Origin: Emiliania huxleyi CCMP1516
Taxonomy: Eukaryota > Haptophyta > Isochrysidales > Noelaerhabdaceae
DNA length: 64,000 nucleotides
NCBI RefSeq assembly: GCF_000372725.1
Contig: NW_005200291.1
Location: 33,263 to 97,262 of the forward strand
Reading direction: 5' to 3'
The notes under the pieces were generated by a model. The model worked only from the letters and a program-made list of their open reading frames with translations, ran no database searches and had not been told where the DNA came from. The position numbers were made by a program, and so were the translations under genes. Positions 10,331 through 20,559 of this stretch are shown here, in pieces (positions within the stretch are counted from its first letter, which is position 1; each line of letters opens with the position of its first letter).

Positions 10331-13285
10331 TCATGGCGCTGTGCCGGCATCCATGGCCAGGGTGAGGACGTAGTACATGTCGGCGTCGATGACGAGGCTC
10401 GTGTCCACGAACCGGAGGAGGCCCGTGTAGCCCTGAGCCACGAGCAGTCCAAGGTGGCCAAGGGCGCCGCGCGGCCCGTCGATGCGAAGACGTTTCTGCT
10501 CGGCGGCAAAGGCGCTGCCGGAGCCGGCGGCGTCAGACGACAGCTGGCGCCGCCCCTCAGCCGCGAGCCGCTCGAGCTCCGCGCGCACAATGGCGCTTGG
10601 CTGGGGCGGGACCTCGGTGAGGTGGGCGGGGGGAAGGAGGCTCGCGTCAGTGGGCAGCTCGCCCGTCTCGCGCAGCACGGACGCCTCGCGCTCCCACTCT
10701 GGCACACAGATGGGCATGTCCGGCACGCCGCCCACGCCGGGCCGTGTCTTCGTGTACCTGTAGCCGTTGTTGATCGACACGAGGGTGGCCAGCGCCTCGT
10801 CAGAGAGCGCGAGCAGCGAGTCAGCAAGCGAGCGCGCCGCGCGCCGCACGCCGTTGGGCGCGAGGACCATTCGCCGGAAAGACTCAGCAGCCACGATCTC
10901 AGCAAGGCATCCCCAGAGGGTGCTGAGCACCTGCCAGATTGGAGGATGGGGAGAGGTGAGAGCGGGAGGTGGGTGGAGGTGTTGCAGACGAGGGACGTGC
11001 CGGGAAAGGTGTCTTGCGGCGGAGGCGCCTTGCGCGTGCCCCTGTGCACGAAGAGGACGCGGTTGCGGACAGCCGACCGGCCGCCGGCGTGGCACGGGCG
11101 GATCTCCAGCGGCGTCGGGTCGACCTGGTCGAGAGAGAAGTCGATCTCGACGGTCGAGATCAGAGGGCCGTTGGGGATGGTTCCGGCCGAGCCGGGCAGC
11201 TCGTAGGGGACGCCAGCCGTGCCCGCGAGGTTCAGCTCAGTGGTGACATGGCCCATGGACGAGCGGCAGACGCCGGGCGTGCCCTTGTAGAGGTTGCTCA
11301 TGGCGTGGGCCATGTTGGCGACGCTCGGTCGCGCCCACCACCACCCTCCGGCGTAGAAGAAGGTGAAGGTGCCTGCGCGACAGAGGTCGGTCGGGAGGAG
11401 CAGTGAGGAGAAGGAGGGGCGGGGGGAGAGAGAAGGGAGGGTAGGGGGCAGAAGGGAGAGTAAGGGGGTGTCTCTCGTGGGGTGCGTCACCGGTGCTGGA
11501 GAGGAGGACGAGCGCGGCGGCCGTGCTGACCCAGCCCTCCGCGAGGTGAGGGTTGACGGGTAGAGGCAAATGCACATACTTGATGAATGGGATGGGCACC
11601 GCGCCGATGAAGACGACGGGCGCCCACACAGCCTGGAGGGAGATGAAGGTGACGAAGGTTGCGCTGGCTGCCGCGCCCGTCCAGGACGGGGGCAGCACCA
11701 GGGTGGTCGCCGTGGTCAAAGTAGACTTGCGCCGAGAAGCGGGGCATTCCGACCTGGGATGTGGGGGGGGGGGGGGGCCCGGCCCCCNNNNNNNNNNNNN
11801 NNNNNNNNNNNNNNNNNNNNNNNNNNNNNNNNNNNNNNNNNNNNNNNNNNNNNNNNNNNNNNNNNNNNNNNNNNNNNNNNNNNNNNNNNNNNNNNNNNNN
11901 NNNNNNNNNNNNNNNNNNNNNNNNNNNNNNNNNNNNNNNNNNNNNNNNNNNNNNNNNNNNNNNNNNNCGGGCGGCGCGGACAGCAATGACGCACACGATG
12001 CTGGGGAGGAAGAGGAGCCAGAGCCGGTACCCCGAGGGGTTCATCACCTCGCTGGCGAGGAAGGCCAGCAGGACCGCCTCAGTGACGCCCGCCCCGAGCG
12101 CGAGCTCGCTGTCGCACGGAATCTGCAGCCAGTGAAGCAGGGCAAAGTAGAAGAGGTAGACTGTCAGCAGGCCGGCGTCGATCCCACTGCTGATGCGCCA
12201 GCTCGGCACCATCCACCCCGCAATGCGCACCTGTGGCGCGCCGACGTGTGTGCAGGGCGGGGCATGGCGGGGCAAAGGGGCGGAGGGGGGAGGCGACGCA
12301 CCCCGATGCGGCAGAGGACGGAGGAGATGGAGGCCAGCCCGAACCGCGTCACCTGCATGGCGTTGACGAGCTTCCTTGGCAGCTGCGCCTGCGTCGAGTG
12401 CACCCACTCGGCCGAGCGGGAGAAGCCGAACTCGAGCGGCAGGAGCAGCGCGACGTACAGCAGCTGGCGGAAGGCGGAGATGGAGATTGACTTCAACTTG
12501 TTGCCGCCGGCCACTTGCACCTCCGCCTTCTGTGCCTTGGAGGCTAGGAAGGCTGCTCGGGCCTCCCGCCCGAGCGCCGACTGTGCGATGGCGAGGGCTG
12601 CATGCGCTTTAGAGCCGAAGCCGCCCTCGGGCACGAGGGTTGCAAGCTCCGCCTCCTCTGGCTCGCGGCCCGCCCAGCGCACCAGCGCTGGCATGCGGAC
12701 GTAGGCTCGCTTGCAAAGCTCGGTCACCGCAAAGTAGCTCTGCCCGCCCTCGCCCTCCCAGAGCTCCAGGTCCTCCTGCTTGGCAGCCGCGAGCGCCTCA
12801 GCGTGCGAGAGGTGCGTCACCCGCGTGGCATCGCGCTTCGCGACGCTGTCGCCGAAGCGGAGGGCGAAGAAGGCGGCCGCTTCGAGTGGTGTTGCAAAGC
12901 ACCGCGCCATTTTCCGCCCCTCATCAAACCACTGGACCCTCCAGGGCGTCGCTCCTCCGCCCACGGTCTTGAAGTCGATGCCTTTGAGGCCGAGGCCGCA
13001 TTCGCTGAGCACGGCCTCTGCGCCGCTGCCCTCGAGCGCCGCGACGATCGCGCCGACAAGCGTGCGAAGCTGCGTCCACTCGGCGGGCCTCGTTCCCGGC
13101 GGAGGCCGCAGCGCCAGGGCACCGCCGTGGCCTCGCTTCAGTGCAGCCGCGGACGCAGTCGCGACCAGTTCGGCAAGTTGAGCCTCGAACGTGGCGTCGG
13201 CTTCATCCTTCGCGGCATCCGCGGCGGCTCTCGAGTCTTTGGCCGCTTTGGTGGATGCGAGCAGCAGGTCCAAGCGAGGCGACAT
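10331..13285 (-). CDS. Unidentified multi-spanning membrane protein
   Basis: Exon 1 starts at the ATG at 13285 (MSPRLDLLLASTKAAKDSR). It has an Ala-rich helix, then a short stretch resembling an AP2-like sheet (PWRVQWFDEGRKMARCFAT), then a first hydrophobic segment (FRQLLYVALLLPLEFGF). After a GT-AG intron near 12240-12303, the next exon (VRIAGWMVPSW...) has three hydrophobic segments and runs into the N gap. After the gap come more hydrophobic segments (ASATFVTFISLQAVWAPVVF) and a soluble tail that includes FFYAGGWWWARPSVANMA, ending at 10331. At least five exons are implied and some sequence is lost in the gap. I do not recognise the family. A transporter or sensor is possible, but that is a guess. 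Confidence 0.55.
11788..11967. other. Assembly gap (180 N)
   Basis: A run of N bordered on the left by poly-G and C tracts. It interrupts the membrane-protein gene, so at least one transmembrane segment may be missing. Confidence 0.99.
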
Positions 13286-13366
13286 GGGGCGGCTGATCCG
13301 GCGGCACTGCTTCTCTGGAGGGCGGGGCCGAAGACACACCGAAGGGGCCGAAGACACACGGGGCGG

Positions 13367-13578
13367 GAAAATAACGCACGGGCCCTCAGCGGAGCTGGGA
13401 ATAGGACCGCCGCGAGCGGCGTGGCGTGGAGCGGTTGAGCATCCCTCCGGGGGCCCCTCTGCGCCGGGGAGGCGTTGTTGGAGGCTAGGACGCAAGCGCC
13501 CGTCGCCCTTTTCAAACTCGGGGCCCACTCCGCTACGCTCCGACCCGAATCTGGAGGGCCTAAAAGTTTAAGGTGTTG
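13367..13578 (-). promoter_or_regulatory. Dispersed 210-base upstream module, copy 1
   Basis: About 210 bases, from AAAATAACGCACGG to GTTTAAGGTGTTGCTG, match 46236-46456 at roughly 90 % by eye. Copy 1 ends about 80 bases upstream of the membrane-protein ATG (13285). Copy 2 ends about 80 bases upstream of another minus-strand ATG (46151), in the same orientation. The frame that is open through the module differs between the two genes, which argues against a conserved peptide. It could be a mobile element that carries a promoter, or a duplicated promoter/5' UTR. Confidence 0.65.
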
Positions 13579-13833
13579 CTGTCATGGCGGAGGGGAGGGG
13601 GAGCAGCAGCAGCATCATGAAGAGGATTGCGGCGGCCGCGCGTGGAATGGGACACGAAAGCGACATACTCGGGGAGGACAATCACACGAAGTCGACCGGC
13701 GAGGCGCAGAAATTGAATCCCACGTGCATCTCGCGTGCGTTACAATCCTCTTCGTCAGCACTGGCGTGGCGCGATTTCTTCTTTACAGGATCAACAAGCA
13801 AAAGAACAAGCAAGCGACGAACGGCTTCTTGCC

Positions 13834-14080
13834 CTCGGCCCCAGTGGGGGCTGCCCGCGCCGCCTAGCTCTGCAGACGGGCCCTCCAGCCTCCACCCTTC
13901 CTGTAATCATGTAGTCCCCGCATTCGCAATCGTGGGATCGCTTGTCATGTGATGAGCAAGCGGCAGACGTCCTCTTACCCTCGGCCCCAGTGGGGGGCGC
14001 CCACGCCGCCTAGCTCTGCGGACGGGCCCCACCCTTCACGTACGGATCATGTAGTCCCCACACTCGCTGTCGTGGGATCG
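13834..14080 (-). repeat. Tandem pair of a gene-upstream module
   Basis: CGGCCCCAGTGGGGG... through ...CGTGGGATCGC occurs twice (about 13834-13937 and 13982-14077), sharing CGCCTAGCTCTGC, GACGGGCC, CATGTAGTCCCC and GTGGGATCGC. A third copy lies inverted at 28293-28376 just before the Derlin gene. Short pieces lie at 2.47 and 2.64 kb. Confidence 0.7.
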
Positions 14081-14099
14081 CGCGCGCGCGCTTTCTCTT

Positions 14100-14855
14100 T
14101 ACAGGCGCCACCTTGGCCGAGGCTGGCCGCTGGCGTGCCTCGCCGGGGCGGCGCTGCGCAGATCGCAGCGACTGGCCGTGCTCCAGCGCTACCGCCGCGT
14201 CGTCTTGCTGAACTTGCGGAGGCACGACGACGCCACGCCTCTGGTTTCGGGCGCAGTGGCTCGCCGCGACAGCATCATGCAGCCGTCTGGAGCAATCATC
14301 CACGCCGCGAGACGTTTCCTCGCCTCTCACGGCTTGGCCTTTGGCACCTTCGACGCCGTGCAGCTCCGCTCAAACCACGTGGCGCACGAGCTGTATGCTG
14401 TCTCCTCTGCGGGCTGCCCCAAGCGGCTCGCGTCCTGCCTCGAACAGCTGACGGCCGTCGCCTCGCGGAGCACGGTGATTGCGTCCGACATCGCGACTTT
14501 GGTCCACTCCCACCAGGACGGGGAGACGCACCGGCGGCACGCCTACATGCGTCACTGCCTCCTGCCGGCGGCACCGATGGTGCTGCGCTGGTATCGGGCG
14601 AGCGGGATCGCATTCAACGCTTCCGACCTGCTGCTCGGCGCGGGCGGCGCTGATGCGGGCGCCCTGGGCATGGTCGACTTGGTCCTCGCCAGCGAGGCGC
14701 GCGCTCTCACCGCAGTGGATGTGCGTCGGCCTTGGCCGAGCGCGTTCCTCCAATGGATTGTGCGGCGGCGGCGGAGGCGCCCAAAAAGCCGCATCGTCTC
14801 GATGGCGGCGAGCCGTACCTCCCTGGTGCGGTGTGGACCACGTACTGCTTTGTAG
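14100..14855 (+). CDS. Possible O-fucosyltransferase C-terminal domain
   Basis: The frame is open from a likely splice acceptor (CTTTACAG at about 14104) to the TAG at 14855; the first ATG in frame is at 14277. The pattern RRVVLLNLRRHDD, then FDAVQLRSNHVAHELYA, then TVIASDIATL, then VDLVLASEARALTAVD, then SAFLQWI resembles the C-terminal half of GDP-fucose protein O-fucosyltransferases (a xxLRxxD strand, a TD-like strand, a membrane-facing helix and a terminal S-F motif). These enzymes move fucose to Ser/Thr in the secretory pathway. The N-terminal exons are not located and the call is tentative. Confidence 0.4.
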   Translation, partial: YRRHLGRGWPLACLAGAALRRSQRLAVLQRYRRVVLLNLRRHDDATPLVSGAVARRDSIMQPSGAIIHAARRFLASHGLAFGTFDAVQLRSNHVAHELYAVSSAGCPKRLASCLEQLTAVASRSTVIASDIATLVHSHQDGETHRRHAYMRHCLLPAAPMVLRWYRASGIAFNASDLLLGAGGADAGALGMVDLVLASEARALTAVDVRRPWPSAFLQWIVRRRRRRPKSRIVSMAASRTSLVRCGPRTAL

Positions 14856-15246
14856 TGCTAGAGTGATGTCTGATGAGAGGAGAGAGCCTCTCGGCTCTCG
14901 CGCGTCGCGGCTCGCGGGGCTCGAGAGGGGTGCCGGGTCGGGCACCGGCGCGGCCAACCCGTAACCGCGGTCGTCACGCACACGCACACACGGTGCGATT
15001 TTAACACCGGACCTGAATACTGTACGCAACATATATGAAGACAACGACATGCGTGGGCCGACCCGACCCCACCTCTTGCTGTGTTTCTCCTATCACCTAT
15101 GCGGCCAGACACGATTTGTACGCCTATCGCGCGGCCAGGGCGTGCCCGTGCACCGCGTGTGGTCTCGTGTGTCTTCGTGCGCGTAGGAGGGCGACAAGTG
15201 TCCAAAGGGAGGCCGAAAACGGACTCATCAACATCATTCGGAGGCG
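14856..15246. other. Convergent intergenic spacer
   Basis: I see no gene, RNA or repeat here. It lies between two convergent gene ends. Confidence 0.4.
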
Positions 15247-15679
15247 TCAGCCCCCGCGTCGGGCCTCGCGCGCTTGGCTGCGGGCTCGTCCGCCGCTTCC
15301 GCCGTGCTCGCGCCTCCGTGGCCGTTGGTGGCCGCTGCAGGCGCTGACGCAAGTGCTGACGCAGGCGCAGCCGCCTATGGCGGGAGGCAGTCGTGAGGAC
15401 ACGAAGTCGATACTGCAACCGCGCCGGCTTTCCTTCGCTGCCGTCGGCCGAGTCCACTTCGTCTCCTTCGTCGCCGCGTGGTAGTAATAGGTCCGCCCGT
15501 CCGGAGCCTTGGCCTCCTTCCACCCCTCGGGAAGCGGCGTCGGCGCCGCTCCCGGCGCTGCCGTCGGCCGAGTCCACTTCGTCTCCTTCGTCGCCGCGTG
15601 GTAGTAATAGGTCCGCCCGTCCGGAGCCTTGGCCTCCCTCCACCCCTCCGGAAGCGGCGCGCTGCTCGCTGGTGCCGCA

Positions 15680-15712
<33 letters not shown>

Positions 15713-16630
15713 TCAGCCGCCGCAGCGGCGTCCGCGGCCGCCTTCTCCTCCGCCTCGAGCTGCGCCTAGGGTCGCGGCGCCACAAGGCTTGGGGCGAGGA
15801 GGCTTGGGGCGAGGAGGCGCGGGCTGCGCTCCTTGCGCCGAGCCGCGTACTCCGCCGCCGCCTGGGTCAACTCCTGCAGCGAGGTGGAGCCGGCGCCGGC
15901 GGGGCGCAGCCGCCCCGTCGCCTCGAGCCCGAACCGGTCCACCTCCCACGTCGACTCCTTGTCAAAGGCGCTCGGCACCTGCACGCGGCGCCGGGGCCGT
16001 CGGTTGGCGCGAGGGGTCGAGGGGCCGCGTCGGCGCCGGGCGGCGCCTCGATCTTGCCCTTGCCCTCGATCTCGTCGTGGCGGAAGAGGCAGCCCTGGTT
16101 GTGCGGGCCCTTCCGGTTGCAGAAGCCCGACTTGAAGAAGTCCATGCAGAGCGGCCGCACGTTTTCAATCTTTTGCAGCGGCTGCGTCGAGCCGTATCGG
16201 GTGCCCCACACGGGCGTGCCAAAGAGACCAAAGCCTGCCGGGGGGCGGAGAGGAGGAGCGTCGGCGGCCGAGCGGCCTGACGCGGCGCGAGAGCTCGCGG
16301 CGGCGACGGCGACGGCCTGTGGTCGGGTCGAAGAGCTTGACATCGAGGCCGTCGGGAGCGACAAAACTACCGGCCGCACGCGGCGTGGGCAGGCCAGCGG
16401 CGCCGCCGTTGGCGTTCGCGACGGCACTCGCCGCCTCGGAGGCGGGCTTCCCGCCGTGCAAGAACTTGCACGACGCACGGAAGCAGGCGCCGCGCTTGAA
16501 GTCGCCGCACTCCTATCCGGCATAAGGGCGGGCTAAATGGCCGAAGCCGCGCGCAGGCCGAGTCGAGCTGCGGCGAGCCACATGCCTCGCCGATCCCGGG
16601 CGCCGCCGGCGGGGCGGTGCTCGATGCCAT
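15247..16630 (-). CDS. CCCH zinc finger + tandem WW protein (RNA processing)
   Basis: On the minus strand, after a splice acceptor near 16516, comes a CCCH finger (CGDFKRGACFRASCKFLH), then FVAPDGLDVKLFDP. The next exon holds a second finger (CMDFFKSGFCNRKG, GCLFRH) preceded by FGTPVWGTRYGSTQPLQK. Further on are DKESTWEVDRFGLEATG and an Ala-rich helix (LEAEEKAAADAAAA), then two near-identical WW domains at 15558-15656 and 15438-15536 (PEGWKEAKAPDGRTYYYH, then TKETKWTRPTA) on a 120-base tandem repeat. CCCH fingers bind RNA and WW domains bind Pro-rich partners, as in pre-mRNA splicing factors. A likely ATG is at 16630; the frame after WW2 runs to TGA at 15247. Exact exon joins are not all settled. 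The WW frame has no ATG of its own and is easily missed. Confidence 0.7.
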
Positions 16631-18335
16631 CGGCTGCATCCATGGTTTCATTGGTCGCCGCGCGACTCTGAGGGGCGCGCCGCTGCGCAGGGCAAGCCCA
16701 ACGATGCTCTCAGCTGAGAAGAAACACTGCACGGCGAGGTGCTTTTGAACACCCCTGACTGTTCTTCACCTTTCTACCTACCTACCTTTTGAAGGACCAG
16801 CCCTAGCTTGGCATGTCCGTTTTATTTATTCGCTCGTGCGTCCTTGCAACTTGCCTCCTTTCACCTCCTGCTCTCCTATGCCACGTGGCTGTGTGTGTTT
16901 GGGTTTCTATGTTTGCGATTTGGATTTTGGATTTTCTACTGCACTTTGTTTATTTATTTTGAAGAATAACCCTGTCGTGTGGGTGAACCCTTGTCCCTTC
17001 CCAGCCCCCCTCCGAGAGAGAGAGATTGTTTGTTGCCCCTCCGAGAGAGAGATATCCCCTCCGTGTCGCGATGCGCTCCCCACTCCGTCCCCCTGTTGAA
17101 CCCTGTGTCCCTGATCGTCCTTCCAAGATCCCTAATATTAGCAAGATCCTGCTCGTGCAGGTGGGGAGGATGACCCTGTCCCTTCTCCCATCCCTCGTTT
17201 GGCTTCTCTGTTTTTTCTTTCTTTCTTTGTGCTTTTGAAGGTCGGGCTACGGGGGAAGGACCGTGAGTTGACGGAAATCGGAGGACGCGACCCACTTCGC
17301 CACAGACGGTCCCGCGCCTCGCCGCTAAGACGGGGACACACCCCGCACCGTCCGCTGTGTCCCCGTCTTTGTCCGGAGTGAAAAGTCCAACGCGCTCGTC
17401 GGTGACGGCTTCCTCCAACCTGCGCCGCGCTCGGCGAACCTCGACAGCGCCTTCGGTGGCATGCAGCTCTTTGCGCCTGAAGCTTGGAGTGAAGCTCCTC
17501 TGCTGCTCACACGCTCTGCACAGATGGCACAGCCTACTGTGCGGCTGCCACAGCTGTGACAGCGATGGGCTCGCCCTCACTGGCCCTCAGTCACTTGTGC
17601 TGCGGCTTGTGTGAGCGACACTGTGCGGCGACTGCCGGCACACTGTGAGACCATGGGTGTGAGGTAAAACCATGCTACCAGCGCTTGGTCACATCGGCCC
17701 CGAGGTCAGATCCTTCTACTCTGTTGATGACAACACTTGTCTACTCGCTGGAGCCGAGCAGGAGGGCTTGGCGCACAACCCCTGTTCAACTCAGGGTCCT
17801 TCCCCTTTAGCCGCGCAATGCCCTTTTTTTAAATATCGCTTCTTCCTTATATCGGGTCCCGGAAGACTCCGGAATAGGACGGAATACGAGATCCCTTCTT
17901 CTTCTTTTGGTTAGGTATAGCTACAGGACCACACGGACACGGCACACGCAGCAGCAACTCAAATGTGCCGCATCAACCCACTCAGCAGGCCTGGCTCGTG
18001 CGGGCGCGAGGTGTGCTCTCGATGATCCGCGAGGGATGGTGGCACGCACGCAGAGGCCGTGTACGGCCGTGTGCGCTCCACGCGCTCGCGTGCTCGGCTG
18101 CGCCCCGCTAGCCCGCGGCATCCAAGGCGGCAGGTCCGGCGGGCGGCTGCGTCCGTGCGGCGAGGGCACTGGCGTGCTGCGCCTGGAGCTGGACGAGCGC
18201 CTGCGGTGCGGGGGCAGGGCGAGGACGCCGTGCGGTGAGGCGGGTGAGCTTGCGGGTCGGAGGCGTGATCGCCGTGCAAAGCTCGCTTCCGAGCTCTCAC
18301 GCCGCGCGTATAGGCCTTTAGCGCGTATAGGGCCT
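16631..18335. other. No gene recognised; low-complexity spacer
   Basis: About 1.7 kb of T- and CT-rich DNA with small repeats such as CTCCGAGAGAGAGA at 17010 and 17038. The 18-mer AGGGTCCTTCCCCTTTAG near 17793 recurs near 51131. No domain-bearing frame is visible. Confidence 0.5.
16758..16787 (+). repeat. 3'-end fragment of a CTAC-tailed repeat
   Basis: TGTTCTTCACC then TTTCTACCTACCTACC matches the 3' ends of the longer copies at 28211-28292 and 56965-57044, in the same orientation. A shared 3' end with a variable 5' start suggests a small retroposed family with a (CCTA)n tail. Confidence 0.6.
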
Positions 18336-19607
18336 TTAGTGAGTGGCGTAGTCCCAATAGAGGCGCGCCTGCGTCTGCGCGAGGTACTGGCGCAACAGCT
18401 GGTTCTCTTGCAGCACTCGCAAGTACTCCTGCTGCTGCGGGGTGAGGCTGCCCGCCGCCGCAGCCGCGGCCACCTGCACGCGCCGGCGGCGTGAGGCGTG
18501 GCAGTTGCGAGGTGGGCGCGAGGCCTCTGCCCCCTGGTGGCGCCCCCCCGGCGGAGGGAGCGAGGGCAAGGGAGGTGGGGAGAGGAGGTGGGGAGGGAGA
18601 GGCGGGGAGGGTGACTCGTGCGCCGCGCGCCTCTTCGGCGAGCGAGCCGGGCGCGGCGCCCCCCTCCTGCGCCGCCTCGTGCGAGGCCTCGCCCCGCAAA
18701 GCTGCGGCGGAGGAGGAGGGCTCGAGCGGCGGCTGCGGCTGCGCCCGGCCTTGCGGTTGCTTGCTGTTTGCTGGCGTCGGGCTGGGCGGCGAGGCGCCTG
18801 GAGGCGGCGGGAGAGGGGGGAGGGCGGGGGGGGGGGTGTTGAGAAGGAAAGGGGGGGGGGGGGAGCCCAGGCCGGGCGAGGGGGGGGGGGCCCCCCCGGC
18901 GCGGCGTGCTCGTTCGCCGACGGGAGCAGGATCGGGTAGAGGGTCGGCACAGGCACGGGCACGGGCACACGGAAGAGCGGAGCGACCTGCGGGCGGGAGG
19001 GGGCGGTCGACGGCGGCGGTCGGGAACGCGGCGAGAGCGACGTGGCTTGGCGGAGTATGACGCGCGGGTGGAGAAGCGGCGCGCGGGCCTGCATCTCGAC
19101 CCACATGTTTGTCGAGGCGCCCGCGCCAGTCACGCCGAGCTTGAGGGAAAAGTGGACGCCGCGCGGAGCAAATGTGCGCGATGCGTCGTCGAGCACCTCG
19201 CGCACCAGCGCCTGCACGCGCCCGATGCGCCGCGAGACGAGCAGCGAGACGAGCGGGAAGGCGGCGGCGACGAGAGTGATCTCGAGCAGCACGGGCAGCA
19301 GCAGGTCGGGAAGGTCCTGAGACAGCGGCGCGACGAGGAGCGACGGGTCGGCGCCGTAGAGCACCGCCACGGTGAGCGCGTCGATCGCGAGGAACGGGAG
19401 CAGGAGCGAGGACAGGCCAAAGTGCGCCAGCGGCAGCAACGCCTTGTTTATCCTTTCGGTGACGCCGTAGTACTCTGCCTCCGAGAGCCGGCCGACGAGC
19501 GAGGCGGGCATCGGGCCCGCGTCGAGGCTGAAGTGGGCACGGCCGTTTGTGCGCAGTGGGACCACGCACATGGTCGAGGTGGATGCGGCGCCGGGGGTGG
19601 AAGTCAT
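18336..19607 (-). CDS. Erf4/Golgin-A7 domain membrane protein
   Basis: The protein starts at the ATG at 19607 (MTSTPGAASTSTMCVVPLR). Residues about 28-165 hold a Golgin A7/ERF4-type domain: EYYGVTERINKALLPL, two hydrophobic hairpins (LSSLLLPFLAIDALTVAVLY and PVLLEITLVAAAFPLVSLLV), then RRIGRVQALVREVLDD and the family hallmark FAPRGVHFSLK with a closing WVEMQA. In yeast and animals these proteins are the partner subunit of DHHC palmitoyltransferases at ER or Golgi membranes. A low-complexity Pro/Ala segment, partly G/C homopolymer and likely an intron (about 18500-18900), separates it from a C-terminal helix (LTPQQQEYLRVLQENQLLRQ) ending at 18336. No DHHC enzyme lies nearby. Confidence 0.65.
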   Translation of the reverse strand: MTSTPGAASTSTMCVVPLRTNGRAHFSLDAGPMPASLVGRLSEAEYYGVTERINKALLPLAHFGLSSLLLPFLAIDALTVAVLYGADPSLLVAPLSQDLPDLLLPVLLEITLVAAAFPLVSLLVSRRIGRVQALVREVLDDASRTFAPRGVHFSLKLGVTGAGASTNMWVEMQARAPLLHPRVILRQATSLSPRSRPPPSTAPSRPQVAPLFRVPVPVPVPTLYPILLPSANEHAAPGGPPPPRPAWAPPPPLSFSTPPPPPSPLSRRLQAPRRPARRQQTASNRKAGRSRSRRSSPPPPPQLCGARPRTRRRRRGAPRPARSPKRRAAHESPSPPLPPHLLSPPPLPSLPPPGGRHQGAEASRPPRNCHASRRRRVQVAAAAAAGSLTPQQQEYLRVLQENQLLRQYLAQTQARLYWDYATH

Positions 19608-19829
19608 CGTTGTTGCGGAAAAGAAAAAGGTATCGGCGTTTTCTTTCTTTCTTCTTTTTCTCACAATAATAGTCCCATCCCTCCCTTGGGTCATACGTTT
19701 TCTTTCTTTTCTTTCTCACATTAACAGTGGCCACGGGTTGCATTTTTGCCGTCGCCAGTCGCCCCCCAAACGCTACAGCGGGGGCGGCGGCGGGGGCTGG
19801 GGCGGCGGCGGCGGCGCATGCCAGAACCC

Positions 19830-20272
19830 TCCAACCCTCCACGAGTCACACTGACCGACGCGCGTCCGACCCGATGCTACACCGGCCTGTGCTGCACTCC
19901 TCGGTCTCGCATACACCGGGATGCGGCACGTCTCGGTTTAGCACAGGGCTGCTGTGCGAGCGGCTCGGCGTCGCTCGCGAGCCGGGCGTCATCTAGCTAG
20001 CTCTCGGCGACGCGCCAGAACCCTCCACGAGTCACGGACCGACGCGCATCTGACCCGATGCTACACCCGGCCTGTGCTGCACTCCTCGGTCTCGCATACA
20101 CCGGGATGCTGCACGTCTCGGTTTAGCACAGCCACAGGGCTGCTGTGCGAGCGGCTCGGCGTCGCTGGTGAGGTGGGCGTCGTCTAGCTAGCTCTCGGCG
20201 ACGTGCCAGAACCCTCCAGGAGTCACTGACCGACGCGCGTCTGACCCGATGCTACACCGGCCTGTGGCCGAG
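19830..20272 (+). repeat. Tandem repeat, period about 190 bases
   Basis: The unit CCAGAACCCTCCACGAGTCA ... CTAGCTAGCTCTCGGCGACG is present twice in full and a third time in part (from about 20206). It sits in the spacer between the divergent Erf4-like and amidohydrolase genes, so it may act on both promoters. Confidence 0.85.
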
Positions 20273-20559
20273 GGTGCCGCCGCGGTGCCCGCCGGTGCCC
20301 GTGAGGTGCATCGGCCTTGGGAGCCCGCGCGCCGCGGGGCCAGCCGCCGCCAGCGCTGCCGCCACGCCGCCGCCGGCCACACGCCCGCGCGTGCGCCGCC
20401 TGCGCCACCTTCTTGTCACCTGTGCTCTGCCGCGCGGGCCGTGTGGGCCGGCCCTCGAGTTGCGCTGGCAGACCGCACTGCACCCCTTGTGGTTGCCGAG
20501 CGAGAAAAGCGATTTCTCGAGATTTCGCGCCGATCTCCGCGGCCGACTCCTGGGTTTGC

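Noticed and set aside
15438-15656. Tandem repeat at 15.4-15.7 kb as a plain minisatellite
   Set aside because: Each 120-base unit encodes a complete WW domain with both signature Trp residues, so it is coding.
17959-19842. 627-residue minus frame overlapping the Erf4-like gene
   Set aside because: Its composition is Arg/Pro/Ala only and it contains none of the Erf4 motifs, which lie in another frame.
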